A DNA stretch of 64,000 bases. Source: SAR202 cluster bacterium. GTDB lineage: Bacteria; Chloroflexota; Dehalococcoidia; Lucifugimonadales; VXLM01. Where the stretch lies: NCBI GenBank assembly GCA_022448725.1, contig JAKUTR010000001.1:123918-187917 (forward strand). Reading direction: 5' to 3'. Positions 54,765 to 63,867 of this stretch are shown here, one piece after another (position 1 is the first letter of the stretch; every line of letters starts with the position of its first letter). Below the pieces are notes generated by a model. It did not search any database. It saw only the letters and a list, made by a program, of their open reading frames with translations, and was not told the DNA's origin. Position numbers and translations under genes: made by a program.

Positions 54765-55429
54765 CAAGCAGCACCTTGTGAAGAACTTATTTTTGCGAGC
54801 ATAGGCGGGGGCAATGGGAAAACCCACCCACGGTTTTTAATTATTTCTTGAGCTAGTGACGGGGGGATTGCAACGATGATCTCCGGCTCGATGGAGAACC
54901 TACCATCGAATCCTCCCATGGCGCTTCGGGCGTGGACTCCAGACCAGCCTCCGGTATCCGTCCCATCTATCGCAAACTCACTCATACCTCCCCCGAACAC
55001 AGATTGCCAACGGAAGGAAAACCCGTTTGTAACACTAGGTGCAGCGCTACTTGCTCCGCCTCCTGGTGTGACAACCATGCCTAGTGCTTTTACGGTGTAG
55101 AGAACGTCGTTAAGATCACCTTCACCACCACAACTTAGGGCCCAGTGTAAGCGGCGGATTTGTTGATCTGCTACCTGCTGTGCGCCTTCGAATCCATGTT
55201 TTATACGATCTTCATCATCGTTCATCGGGTAGGTCCCTCCCGTTGAACCAGACATAAAAATCAAACCAGTCTCGTGTAGAACCATCTGCGCGATCGCTTG
55301 GCCAGCTAGTGAGTTGACATCGGTCTCAAAACTCCCTAACTCAATACCTAGAGTCGTGAGCCTATCGTATACGTCGTAATCTCTCTTTAGTTCTGTAGGG
55401 ATGATAGATTGGTCATAGTGCTTACCCAA
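54764..55429 (-). CDS. RidA/YjgF-like protein
   Basis: The protein has 221 residues starting at TTG 55429 with GGAGG 7 nt upstream. The first 135 residues resemble a RidA domain: LFIMSGSTGG-like strand GLIFMSGSTGG, EGAQQVADQQIRRLHWAL and DVLYTVKALGMV. The C-terminal 80 residues, rich in glycine and tryptophan, are additional to the usual 125-residue RidA and are not recognised. RidA proteins hydrolyse enamine/imine intermediates; this one may act on a product handled by the coupled AhpD-like protein. Confidence 0.7.
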   Translation of the reverse strand: MGKHYDQSIIPTELKRDYDVYDRLTTLGIELGSFETDVNSLAGQAIAQMVLHETGLIFMSGSTGGTYPMNDDEDRIKHGFEGAQQVADQQIRRLHWALSCGGEGDLNDVLYTVKALGMVVTPGGGASSAAPSVTNGFSFRWQSVFGGGMSEFAIDGTDTGGWSGVHARSAMGGFDGRFSIEPEIIVAIPPSLAQEIIKNRGWVFPLPPPMLAKISSSQGAA

Positions 55430-55518
55430 AAGTGTGCCTCCAGATCGTTAGTAGGCAGCATCCTATCAGACGTTACGATGAGGTTGTATAAACAGGTTTA
55501 GAACGAAGGCCCAGTGGT

Positions 55519-56964
55519 TCACGATAACTCGTGATGGCTTGCCACAATCTTCAAGTATGACTTCGCGTTATCTGGAACCTTGGCCCAGTTTGCTATGCGC
55601 CAACCAACGACCCATGCTATTCGGTTTGATACAACCGCGAGTGGGATGTCATCCCGCCACCACCGAGGTATTTTGGCATCGATCATAAATTCTTTTAATT
55701 TTTTTTCGGAATTCATGCCGAGTGGTTCGAATCTGTCTCCAGAGTGACGTGCTCGTGTGGTGAGAGAATCACCGATCAATTCGCTGCTTAAATATGCTGT
55801 GAACCCGTCAGGGGCGTGGGGAGGCTGGTCGCCAGGTTCATTGAACTCAGGATTCCCTTTGACAATGGCGGACTCAAATCTCCACCGGCCAACTATGAGG
55901 GAGCCTGGTATAGCAAGAGTATGCTCACCTTCGAAAGGAGAGATCGACGGAGTTGTACCGTCAGTGACAATAAGATCATCGTAGCCCACAAACGCCCTGA
56001 TGTTACCTGGGAGATATGATTCGCGCCCGGCGGCTCCGTCCACTATGTGTGTGAGGTTTTCAATGTGGGATTGGTTGATTCCTTTTAAATCACCTTTGAT
56101 ATGCCCTATCACTCTGTGTAACAAGTGAGATCTGAGGGCGGGTTGGAGTTGTTTCAGCCCTTGAAGATTTATGGCCACCGTTCCGCCGTCTGTAGTGACC
56201 AGTTTGTCCCAGGTTTCCTTGACTTGTTGATCCAAAATCGTCGCGGTATTTTGTGCGTTCTCTGACAAGCGAACGAGCGCTGCATCAATCGCTGGGTTGA
56301 TCACTTCTAGTACTGGCATCACTTGGTGTCTGATGCGGTTGCGTGTTAACTCTAGTGAATCGTTAGATGGGTCAACACGAGGAGAAAGATCCGACAACTC
56401 ACAATACTCTTGGGTCTCATCGTGTTTGACACTAAGTAGAGGTCTTACAATTGTTGTCTTTGTGTTGCAGATTGTCGTATGCGATATCATTCGCATGCCA
56501 CCAAGGCCTGTGACACCGGTTCCTCTTAGAATGTTCATCAACACGGTTTCGGCTTGATCATCAAAAGTATGACCAGTAACTACTGCGCGTGCTCCCTGTT
56601 TCCGAAGTACGGTCGATAGAAACCAGTACCTAACGTCTCTAGCAGCTTCCTCCAAAGATAGATGGTGCTCTTGGCGATGAGCATCTACGTTTATTCGCTC
56701 AGAAGTAAGTTCGATCCCAAGGTGTGCACAAATGTCGCTGACGAACTCTGCATCTGCACTGGACTCAGGTCGGAGGCTGTGGTCGAGGTGAGCTGCGTGT
56801 AGATTTAGACCCAGAGCCAGGCTGATCCTATGGAGACAATAGAGTAGAGCGAGAGAATCAGGACCACCTGAAACTGCAACGACCAAAGATGTGTTCGTGA
56901 GGTTGGCTAGTTTGATGGCTTTCGCTACACGCCGTTCCAGATCTTTTCTAAGGTCATTTGCCAT
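55519..56964 (-). CDS. tilS: tRNA(Ile)-lysidine synthase
   Basis: The protein has 481 residues. SGGPDS at 32-37 is the PP-loop that binds ATP, and HLDHSLRPESSADA and GHTFDDQAETVLM are TilS-specific. The C-terminal third contains the tRNA-binding substrate domains. It converts C34 of the CAU anticodon isoleucine tRNA to lysidine, making it read AUA. That is an essential function. Confidence 0.95.
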   Translation of the reverse strand: MANDLRKDLERRVAKAIKLANLTNTSLVVAVSGGPDSLALLYCLHRISLALGLNLHAAHLDHSLRPESSADAEFVSDICAHLGIELTSERINVDAHRQEHHLSLEEAARDVRYWFLSTVLRKQGARAVVTGHTFDDQAETVLMNILRGTGVTGLGGMRMISHTTICNTKTTIVRPLLSVKHDETQEYCELSDLSPRVDPSNDSLELTRNRIRHQVMPVLEVINPAIDAALVRLSENAQNTATILDQQVKETWDKLVTTDGGTVAINLQGLKQLQPALRSHLLHRVIGHIKGDLKGINQSHIENLTHIVDGAAGRESYLPGNIRAFVGYDDLIVTDGTTPSISPFEGEHTLAIPGSLIVGRWRFESAIVKGNPEFNEPGDQPPHAPDGFTAYLSSELIGDSLTTRARHSGDRFEPLGMNSEKKLKEFMIDAKIPRWWRDDIPLAVVSNRIAWVVGWRIANWAKVPDNAKSYLKIVASHHELS

Positions 56965-57054
56965 TTCAGGCTAGTTTATAGTGTCAGGAAAGTTCCTGCT
57001 ATGTTCACGCCTTAGCTATGGTCGGGACAAACTTATAAGGTTAATGCCGGTTTG

Positions 57055-58122
57055 TTATGGCAGAGGAATCTCGGCATTGTCTTTTGCCTTAGCGGCACCA
57101 TTCGTACTATTGGCTTGAACCTCAGGTTCTACTTCCACGGTTGTCTCACCTCGAATCAGTGCTTCAATCTCGTGTGCGATGCCTTCGTTTTCGGCGAGGA
57201 ACTGTTTGGCATTCTCGCGTCCTTGGCCAAGCCGCGTATCCCCGTAGAAATAGTATGAGCCACTCTTGGATACAACTCCTTCGGCTACACCCAGATCTAT
57301 GATGTCCCCTTGCTTACTGATGCCTTGGCCAAACATGATGTCGTATTCAGCGGTTCGAAAAGGTGGAGCCACTTTGTTTTTGACCACCCGAGCCTTGATA
57401 TGGCTTCCGAGTATGTCGGTGCCCTGTTTGATTGATTCGCCTCGTCGAAGATCGATGCGGACTGAGGCGTAAAATTTAAGTGCTCGCCCACCAGGCGTGG
57501 TTTCGGGGCTGCCCCAGAGTACGCCGACTTTCTCCCGGATTTGGTTGATGAATATTACTGCAGTGTCAAAGCGACTTATCGAAGCGGTGAGTTTTCGTAG
57601 TGCCTGTGACATGAGACGTGCTTGGAGTCCAACGTGAGTGTCACCCATATCACCTTCAAGCTCTGCTTTAGGGACTAAAGCCGCGACACTATCAATTACA
57701 ACGACGTCAATGGCACCACTCCGTACGAGGTATTCACAGATCTCAAGGGCCTGCTCAGCATAGTCCGGTTGAGATACGATAAGGTCGTCAGTATTAACTC
57801 CGCATTTTTTGGCAAATTCCGGATCTAGTGCATGTTCAGCATCTATATATGCGGCTGTACCACCCTGTCTCTGGGCTTCAGCCATAACATGGTAAGCAAT
57901 GGTGGTTTTCCCAGTTGATTCTGCACCAAAGATTTCCGTGACACGCCCACGAGGGATCCCACCGATTCCTAGAGCGAGGTCTAGTGAAAGTGAACCTGTT
58001 GAAAGAGGCGATGCTTTTTCGTATACATCCGCATCTCCCAGGCGCATTATCGCCCCTCGGCCAAACTGTTTTTCAATTTGATCTAGAGCTAATTCAACAG
58101 CTTTTGTTTTTTCGGTGCTCAT
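57055..58122 (-). CDS. recA: Recombinase RecA
   Basis: ATG 58122 with GGGAGGG upstream gives 355 residues; the open frame further upstream is spurious. Walker A GAESTGKT at 66-73, DNA-binding loops around LRKLTAS and [17 protein letters not shown], and a C-terminal acidic tail are all standard. It promotes strand exchange and activates LexA cleavage. A promoter with a direct GTTC repeat lies upstream. Confidence 0.97.
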   Translation of the reverse strand: MSTEKTKAVELALDQIEKQFGRGAIMRLGDADVYEKASPLSTGSLSLDLALGIGGIPRGRVTEIFGAESTGKTTIAYHVMAEAQRQGGTAAYIDAEHALDPEFAKKCGVNTDDLIVSQPDYAEQALEICEYLVRSGAIDVVVIDSVAALVPKAELEGDMGDTHVGLQARLMSQALRKLTASISRFDTAVIFINQIREKVGVLWGSPETTPGGRALKFYASVRIDLRRGESIKQGTDILGSHIKARVVKNKVAPPFRTAEYDIMFGQGISKQGDIIDLGVAEGVVSKSGSYYFYGDTRLGQGRENAKQFLAENEGIAHEIEALIRGETTVEVEPEVQANSTNGAAKAKDNAEIPLP

Positions 58123-58179
58123 TCGATTGGTCCCTCCCAAGGCTACATCTATTGTGTGGATGTGTGTCGTTGAGCCCGA

Positions 58180-58208
58180 AGTGTAGCACAGGCGTTCTAT
58201 TTGTTCAA
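58180..58208 (-). promoter_or_regulatory. recA promoter overlapping a GTTC-N5-GTTC direct repeat
   Basis: On the minus strand TTGAAC (58208-58203) and TACACT (58185-58180) are 17 nt apart. Read on +, GTTC at 58194-58197 and 58203-58206 form a direct repeat separated by 5 nt, covering the -35 and spacer. It could be a damage-responsive operator, but the spacing differs from known LexA boxes. Confidence 0.5.
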
Positions 58209-58287
58209 CCGTCTCTTGAATGCAACCAAGCTTCGCGTGTAAGGTGCTCATAGAAAAAGACGGTTTTGTGTAACGAGAGGTGATCCA

Positions 58288-59037
58288 ATGAACACGAATG
58301 AATTTAGAGTCGAAAAGTTCACGCGCAGAGAATTTCGACAGGCGCGGGAGGCTGGAAACTTTGGTACGGCTATAGTTGCTACTGGGAGCATCGAACAACA
58401 CTTGGAACATTTGGCGATGGTGCAAGACATTGCGAGTAGCACCCGTATAGCAGAGTTAGTGGCCGGTAAATTACACCCGGATGTGGTTCTGGCGGTTCCC
58501 GTAAATGTGGGTATAGCTGAACATCACATGCATTCTGTGGGCACATTGACAGTGAAACCACAGACCTGGTTAGCGGTGGTGTACGACACTGTTGAGACTC
58601 TGGTGCGTCACGGAATTAAAAGAGTGCTTATATTGAATGGCCATGGAGGCAACAGAAGACCTATTTACGGAATTATTAACCAGTGGGAGAAATATTTTGC
58701 TCGTGAACATGGCGATGAAGTTGATGTGCGCTTCCACAATTATTGGGATGTGCTCAGTCATGAAGTTGTGAACAATATCCAGAGCGGACCAGGCTTTCCT
58801 AGCCATGCGAAGGAGTTTGAAACCTCGATAGCTCTGCATCTTTTTCCGGAGAACGTTAGATGTGAGGATATCCCCTACAGTGAAGATGCGGGTGCATCTT
58901 CCGCAACAGCTGAAAAGGGAGCGAAATTGACTGAAGCCATTGTGGATGGAGTAGTGGATATAGTCACTGGGATGATCGCTGGTCAGCCCGATGAGTCACC
59001 CAAGCCTCACTTGAATATCCCTAAACGTCAGACGTAG
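58288..59037 (+). CDS. Creatininase family metal-dependent amidohydrolase
   Basis: The protein has 249 residues. [10 protein letters not shown] holds metal ligands E36 and H38, followed by D47; NGHGGN and SHAKEFETS provide the remaining conserved site. Family members hydrolyse creatinine or formamides (MftE-like peptidases, FAPy deformylase). Usual wording is GSxEQHGPHLP; here Leu and Glu replace Gly and Pro, so the substrate pocket probably differs. Divergent from recA; AGAGGTG precedes the ATG. Confidence 0.87.
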   Translation: MNTNEFRVEKFTRREFRQAREAGNFGTAIVATGSIEQHLEHLAMVQDIASSTRIAELVAGKLHPDVVLAVPVNVGIAEHHMHSVGTLTVKPQTWLAVVYDTVETLVRHGIKRVLILNGHGGNRRPIYGIINQWEKYFAREHGDEVDVRFHNYWDVLSHEVVNNIQSGPGFPSHAKEFETSIALHLFPENVRCEDIPYSEDAGASSATAEKGAKLTEAIVDGVVDIVTGMIAGQPDESPKPHLNIPKRQT

Positions 59038-59081
59038 TCATTCCAATAGGTACTTTTCTCTTTTTACGGAGATCCCGAACC

Positions 59082-60479
59082 TTATTTAGAAATAGCGAGT
59101 GTTAACCAAGTATCAACTCGGGGGTCGTAGATCTCAGCAATCTTTGAGACGCCCCCTATCTGCGTTATTCCGCCTCCGATTATTACACGGCCGTCGGACA
59201 TGAGTGTTGCACCGTGATCCGCCCGTGCCGAGGTGATAATGCCTGCCTCTTCCCAATCGTTAGAGTCAGGATCGTACAATTCAGCGGATGCTAGATTTGA
59301 TTTCTCGTCTTTGCCGCCCACGATTAGAATACGGCCGTCTTGTAGCAAGGTTGAACTATGGCCGCTTCGATTCGCCGACATCTCCGCTCCCGGTGCCCAT
59401 GTGTTGGTAGTTGGGCTGTAGATCTCAGCACCTTGGTAGGGGCTCGTGAAACGCGTTACTGCATCGGCACCACCAGATACCAAAACTCGGCCATCGTGCA
59501 TCAAAGAAGCAGCATGTAATATACGGGGTTTATCTGGCGAATCAATAATGTTCCAAACTTTGGTGTCGGGATCGTAAATTTCAGCTGTCGAGAGGGCTCG
59601 TAAGTTATCGCCTACGCCTCCAACGATTAACAAACGTCCGTCGGCAAGTACTGTCGCGGTATGGTACGCCCGCGGAAAATGCATTGCAGCTATAGATTGC
59701 CACATGTTGGTATGTGGATCGAACAATTCAGCTGTATGTAGGATACTCCCGTCTCGCTGTAGTCCCCCAGTTGCGATTACGTCGCCGCTGGGTAGTACTG
59801 ATGCAGCGTGCCACCGCCGCTTATCTGCTAGGTAGGCGGTTGAACTCCAAGAATCCTTTCTTGGGTCATAAAGCTCAGCACCAGACCAGTTCTGTGGACT
59901 AGCGAAATCACCTATGACAAGGACGCGCCCATCGTCTAATAAGGTCGCAGTATCGCCTTCCGCGGTACTCATTTTTATAGCAATGGAAGGTACGATGCTA
60001 GCGAGGTCCGCGAGCAGATTTGATCCTAAGTTGCTTGAAGCTAGTTTTGGAAGTCCTGGAGTACTAGGGGATGTATCAAAAATGGGAGACCCATTTGTTA
60101 GTGCGTAAGTTCCAGCACCGGAAAAAACCGCAATGATACTCAGGGCAAGTACCTTGGCGATCTTGGGCAACCGAAAAGGTGCCAACGCATACATGAAAGC
60201 TTTTCTTGAGCAGTTTGCTACTAGGGAGTGTTCTGCTCCATGGTGCCCCAATCTCCAGCTAAGATCCATAGGAATACCAAGGAATAGCCTTAGGAGCATA
60301 TTGGCACTCGTAGTTACGGGGGCAGCACCCGTATTTGTAGCATCGGAGGAGTATTCCCATATATCCGACTCAATCTCAGCAATACGCTCACGCCTATCCT
60401 CTGAGTGGAGTCCTACTGTATAGGCTGTTACCCAGAGTCTTATAAGACTAGTCACGAAGGTGAGCGTGAGTTTAGGCAT
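59082..60479 (-). CDS. Membrane-anchored kelch-repeat protein linked to PadR
   Basis: The protein has 465 residues. An N-terminal cytoplasmic region of about 100 residues, with WVTAYTVGLHSEDRRERIAEIESDIWE, resembles the small domain found in proteins encoded with PadR regulators. One membrane helix (about 107-127) follows. The rest is a six- or more-bladed kelch beta-propeller with repeated HxAxxLxDGRVLxxGG and AExYDPxTxxW units, presumably outside the cell. It lies 5 nt downstream of the PadR gene, so it is probably regulated by it. Function unknown. Confidence 0.8.
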   Translation of the reverse strand: MPKLTLTFVTSLIRLWVTAYTVGLHSEDRRERIAEIESDIWEYSSDATNTGAAPVTTSANMLLRLFLGIPMDLSWRLGHHGAEHSLVANCSRKAFMYALAPFRLPKIAKVLALSIIAVFSGAGTYALTNGSPIFDTSPSTPGLPKLASSNLGSNLLADLASIVPSIAIKMSTAEGDTATLLDDGRVLVIGDFASPQNWSGAELYDPRKDSWSSTAYLADKRRWHAASVLPSGDVIATGGLQRDGSILHTAELFDPHTNMWQSIAAMHFPRAYHTATVLADGRLLIVGGVGDNLRALSTAEIYDPDTKVWNIIDSPDKPRILHAASLMHDGRVLVSGGADAVTRFTSPYQGAEIYSPTTNTWAPGAEMSANRSGHSSTLLQDGRILIVGGKDEKSNLASAELYDPDSNDWEEAGIITSARADHGATLMSDGRVIIGGGITQIGGVSKIAEIYDPRVDTWLTLAISK

Positions 60480-60484
60480 TGCTC

Positions 60485-60844
60485 TTAGAAGGCGGTTAGT
60501 GGTTGTTCCGTTATTGGGATGTGTCGCGGGGACTGGTTCCGTGCGTTAGCGAGAGCAGTACGTCCTAGAGGAGTTACCTGGTAAAGGCGTCTCCGAGGCC
60601 TATGAGAGTCCAATGCGATTGCTGAATCTTCCCATCTTGAGGAGAGGACTCCAGCGTTTTCCATACGGGAGAGTGCCTTGTAAAGAGTGCCGTAAGATAT
60701 CAGTTTGCGAGCGTCTTCACGTTCCTTGACTTGCTTGGCGATAAGAAAGCCATGGAATTCGTCAACCTGTTTTCCAACAAGCTCTAGTCCTGCTTCTAAT
60801 ATGCCGATTTCTATAGGTAGAAGGATACCTTCTTTTCGCCTCAT
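60485..60844 (-). CDS. PadR family transcriptional regulator
   Basis: ATG 60844 gives 119 residues. ISYGTLYKALSRMENAGVLSS is the recognition helix and following strand of the PadR winged helix, with RRRLYQVTPLGRTAL forming the wing. PadR proteins are dimeric repressors that often act on membrane proteins encoded next to them. The longer frame up to 60955 crosses the promoter and operator and is rejected. No strong Shine-Dalgarno is present, consistent with a leaderless message from the promoter just upstream. Confidence 0.85.
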   Translation of the reverse strand: MRRKEGILLPIEIGILEAGLELVGKQVDEFHGFLIAKQVKEREDARKLISYGTLYKALSRMENAGVLSSRWEDSAIALDSHRPRRRLYQVTPLGRTALANARNQSPRHIPITEQPLTAF

Positions 60845-60851
60845 AAGGCCG

Positions 60852-60900
60852 AGTATATAGGAGCATACCAAGACGAGTAAAGCGTGGTACCTCTTGGTAT
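60852..60900 (-). promoter_or_regulatory. padR promoter with 9-bp inverted-repeat operator
   Basis: On the minus strand TTTACT (60881-60876) and TATACT (60857-60852) are 18 nt apart. A perfect inverted repeat ATACCAAGA (60865-60873) / TCTTGGTAT (60892-60900) brackets the -35, with a GGTACC palindrome between the arms. It is a likely PadR autoregulation site. Confidence 0.55.
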
Positions 60901-60980
60901 AATCTCTGTAAACCACGCAGCTATCGTGGGCCCAGTGAAGTGGTGATCGCATCATGTATCCAAATGCGGGCGGTAAAGCT

Positions 60981-61015
60981 GATCATGTGATCCCAGCGTT
61001 TCAGATGACTGGGAT
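60981..61015 (+). repeat. Inverted repeats upstream of the class IV aminotransferase gene
   Basis: GATCA-TG-TGATC (60981-60992) is followed by ATCCCAG (60990-60996) and CTGGGAT (61009-61015) with a 12-nt loop. They lie 32 nt before the ATG at 61047 and may be a leader hairpin or an operator. Confidence 0.4.
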
Positions 61016-61046
61016 GAGGCAGCAGATTAACGAGAGAGCGTAACTA

Positions 61047-61961
61047 ATGGCTAGCTACCTAGATTTTGAAGCATACTTCAACGGATCATGGATGCCCTAT
61101 AGCAAGATAATGATCAGTCCTGATGATAGAGGATTCATGCTAAGTGATGCCGTTTTCGATGTTGGGCGCACATTTAACGGTGTCCCCTTTCGTTGGGAGG
61201 ATCACGTTGATAGGTTGTTCAGGTCGCTCAAGTATATTGATCTTGATCCAGGCCTTAGTCAGGATCAGATCGTGGAACTTGGTTATGAATCAGTAGAGCG
61301 GAATCGCACATATTTAGACGAGGTACCTGACTTCATAATCTCTTGCTTTGTTACTAGAGGGCTTGGAGTAGAGAGTATCAGAGATGCTGGACCTCATAAG
61401 ATCTGCGTAAACTTGAAGCCCATTAGTTGTGCAACGTTCGCCAGATTTTTTGAGCATGGAGCTCATGGAATCATCGCTCGAACACGAAGCTACCCCGTAG
61501 AATCCATGGACCCGAAGCTTAAGCACTACAGTAGGCTAAACTTCGTCCTAGCGGATATTGAGGTATCAAACATCGATCCCACGGCATCTCCCATTTTGCT
61601 AGATACTAACGGCAACGTAACAGAAGGAAACGCATTCAATATCTTTACTGTCACGGATGGGAAAATCAAAACGCCCAAAGGCGATAACATCTTGCAGGGG
61701 GTTACACGTCAGGTGGTTATGGAGTTGGCTGATGCTATGGGGAACCCTGTCGTGGAAGCGGACCTTCAGCCCTATGATCTTTACACAGCTGATGAAGTGT
61801 TTTTTACGAGGACAACTCCAAGAATCATACCCGTGAGTCGAATTGATAACAGGCCCGTAGGCGATCGGTTTCCTGGAGTAATTACTGAACAATTGCTTGC
61901 AGCCCACAGTGATTTGGTGGGCTTAGATATCGTTGATCAAATCAGGACTCACGCAAGCTGA
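61047..61961 (+). CDS. Aminotransferase class IV (branched-chain or D-amino-acid type)
   Basis: The protein has 304 residues of fold type IV. DRGFMLSDAVFDV and RWEDHVDRL mark the N-terminal domain, K159 in LKHYSRLNFVLA is the PLP lysine, and NVTEGNAFNIF and GVTRQVVMELA are conserved binding loops. It interconverts 2-oxo acids and amino acids; whether it prefers branched-chain, D-amino acid or another substrate cannot be stated. Stand-alone gene. Confidence 0.85.
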   Translation: MASYLDFEAYFNGSWMPYSKIMISPDDRGFMLSDAVFDVGRTFNGVPFRWEDHVDRLFRSLKYIDLDPGLSQDQIVELGYESVERNRTYLDEVPDFIISCFVTRGLGVESIRDAGPHKICVNLKPISCATFARFFEHGAHGIIARTRSYPVESMDPKLKHYSRLNFVLADIEVSNIDPTASPILLDTNGNVTEGNAFNIFTVTDGKIKTPKGDNILQGVTRQVVMELADAMGNPVVEADLQPYDLYTADEVFFTRTTPRIIPVSRIDNRPVGDRFPGVITEQLLAAHSDLVGLDIVDQIRTHAS

Positions 61962-62127
61962 GAGTTCCCATTGAATCTCCAGCATGATGAGTTGGGCAAT
62001 TTTAGCCCGATATTTTCCAGTGGACGGTTCTATCTGTTACAAAGAGTCGGTACCTGTGTGTATCAAGTTAGTTCCAATGAGAGCTTAGTGACCTACTAGA
62101 TTCTGAACTGTAGTGGGGCAATAAATT

Positions 62128-62676
62128 ATGGTAGAAAAGGTTGAGATTAAGACTTTTCGGTTACTTCTAAGGCCCTTCGAATTGAGTGATTTGGAAGACG
62201 TTCTAAGATATACGTCCGATCCTCAATGGGGCCTATATTTACCGGACCCAAGACCTTACACCAAGGAAGTAGGAGAGCGATTTCTCTCTCGTATGATTCT
62301 TGATAACTGGGATACAAATCCAAGCTTTGCCATAGTTCTTGATGGCGAAGTAATTGGCAATTTCCATTTCAACGTTGATCCCAAGAACAAGATAGCTGAG
62401 GTTGGTTATACCATCGCGAGTAATCACTGGGGCAAAGGTTTAGTTGCGGAAGTGGCAGACGCGGTAATCGATTGGGGTTTCCTCACCTACGACATAGGGA
62501 AAGTTTTCGCACGAGGCCAAGTGCCGAACAAGAGATCATTGAGGGTGATGGAGAAGCTTGGGATGACACGAGAAGGGCTTTTAAGAAGTCATTATCTAGA
62601 GCACGGGGAGCCTAAGGATTACTACGTTTACGGGATTCTACGTAAAGAGTGGGATGCTCGAAAGGCCAACAAATAA
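62128..62676 (+). CDS. GNAT family N-acetyltransferase, RimJ/RimL-like
   Basis: The protein has 182 residues. RLLLRPFELSDLEDVLRY, VGYTIASNHWGKGLVAEV (acetyl-CoA loop) and NKRSLRVMEKLGMTREG are the RimJ/RimL-type GNAT motifs. Substrate may be a protein N-terminus or an amino sugar/antibiotic; not determined by sequence. It stands alone, flanked by hairpins downstream. Confidence 0.87.
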   Translation: MVEKVEIKTFRLLLRPFELSDLEDVLRYTSDPQWGLYLPDPRPYTKEVGERFLSRMILDNWDTNPSFAIVLDGEVIGNFHFNVDPKNKIAEVGYTIASNHWGKGLVAEVADAVIDWGFLTYDIGKVFARGQVPNKRSLRVMEKLGMTREGLLRSHYLEHGEPKDYYVYGILRKEWDARKANK

Positions 62677-62693
62677 TTATTAGATAGTTTTAA

Positions 62694-62756
62694 ATGACTC
62701 TGAACGTAGTTAGAGTCATAGCTAGAAGATATTTGTCTGGTTGTTTGCTCAACAAC
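62694..62756 (+). terminator. Two hairpins after the acetyltransferase gene, possible terminator
   Basis: ATGACTCT (62694-62701) pairs with AGAGTCAT (62712-62719), and GTTGTT (62740-62745) pairs with AACAAC (62751-62756), the latter followed by TTCCTTTCT. Stems are perfect but neither has a clean T run. Confidence 0.35.
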
Positions 62757-62811
62757 TTCCTTTCTAGCATTGAGACAATGATCACCGAATAAGCTAGGTA
62801 GAGGGTAGATT

Positions 62812-63867
62812 TTGACCTACGGAAAAGCTATGACAGTCCTTGGAGCGATAGCCCCGGAGGATCTGGGAATAACTCTAATGCATGAGCACGTCTATAGCGA
62901 TATACGGCGCTTGTTTGAACCTAAAGGTGAGGCAACACCAGAAGACATAGCTTGGTGGGGCCAAAAGCTTACTCTGGAAAATCTTCACGTTGCTCGTGAG
63001 GCTGGACCTATCGCGGATAACTATGTCTTGGATGACGAAGTAGTGGCTATTGAGGAGTTGAAAGAGTTAAAGGTTAGAGGAGGTGGAACGCTTGTGGATC
63101 TGACTCCTATTGGAGTTGGGCGTGATCCTCTCGCACTGCGACGAGTTGCTGAGGCCACGGGACTTAACATAGTTATGGGCACAGGTTGGTATCGTGAAAT
63201 GTACCACCCCTCAGATTTTAGCCAGAGATCAATCGAGGAGTTAGCTGATGAGATGATTCGTGACTTGACTGTAGGAGTTGCGGATACCAAAGTGCGGGCT
63301 GGCATCATTGGGGAGATAGGTATTCATGTAAATGATCCAGATGGGGGAGTTCCAACTGGAGAGATCAAGTGTCTTCGGGCAGCTGCTACGGCAGCACGTT
63401 CCAGTGGAGCGGCGGTGTCCATCCACATGTTTGGCGGTAGGCGAGCACGGCTCCAAGTGATAGATATACTGAAAGAAGAGGGTATTGATCTGAGCCGAGT
63501 CGTACTATGTCACAGCGATTTGATTGCAGATGATACAGATCTGTTAATTGAGCAACTGGAGCAAGGGGTTTACGTCGAGTTTGATCTACTTGGTCGAGTC
63601 GAAGCTGTCCCTGTCCCAAGCCGGAGTGCAGCGGTTCCGGATGCGATCCTAAAATTAAGTGCTATCGGGTGGACTGAAAAATTACTGTTGTCGCAGGATT
63701 TTTGTATGAAATGGCATCTAAAACACTGGGGAGGAGTTGGTCGTTCATGGCTTTTAACTCGGTTCCTTCCGTATCTTTCTAGCATCGGAGTCACTGGTGA
63801 GCAGTTAGAGACCATCATGGTCAAGAATCCTAGAACTCTGTTAACCCTCGCCAAGCCGCTGGTTTAA
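62812..63867 (+). CDS. Phosphotriesterase-like metal-dependent hydrolase
   Basis: TTG 62812 (GAGGG upstream) gives 351 residues; ATG 62830 is possible. The binuclear site has H24 and H26 (MHEH), E168 in IGEIG at the position of the carboxylated lysine, H205, H234 (CHSD) and D296 (LSQDF). The Glu bridging ligand places it in the group of phosphotriesterase homologues that are not true phosphotriesterases and mostly act as lactonases or amidohydrolases. Substrate unknown. Confidence 0.88.
   Translation: MTYGKAMTVLGAIAPEDLGITLMHEHVYSDIRRLFEPKGEATPEDIAWWGQKLTLENLHVAREAGPIADNYVLDDEVVAIEELKELKVRGGGTLVDLTPIGVGRDPLALRRVAEATGLNIVMGTGWYREMYHPSDFSQRSIEELADEMIRDLTVGVADTKVRAGIIGEIGIHVNDPDGGVPTGEIKCLRAAATAARSSGAAVSIHMFGGRRARLQVIDILKEEGIDLSRVVLCHSDLIADDTDLLIEQLEQGVYVEFDLLGRVEAVPVPSRSAAVPDAILKLSAIGWTEKLLLSQDFCMKWHLKHWGGVGRSWLLTRFLPYLSSIGVTGEQLETIMVKNPRTLLTLAKPLV

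Noticed and set aside
61972..62035. Terminator after the class IV aminotransferase gene (GGGC-GCCC stem then T-rich bases)
   Set aside because: Stem of four pairs and interrupted T tract are too weak to call.
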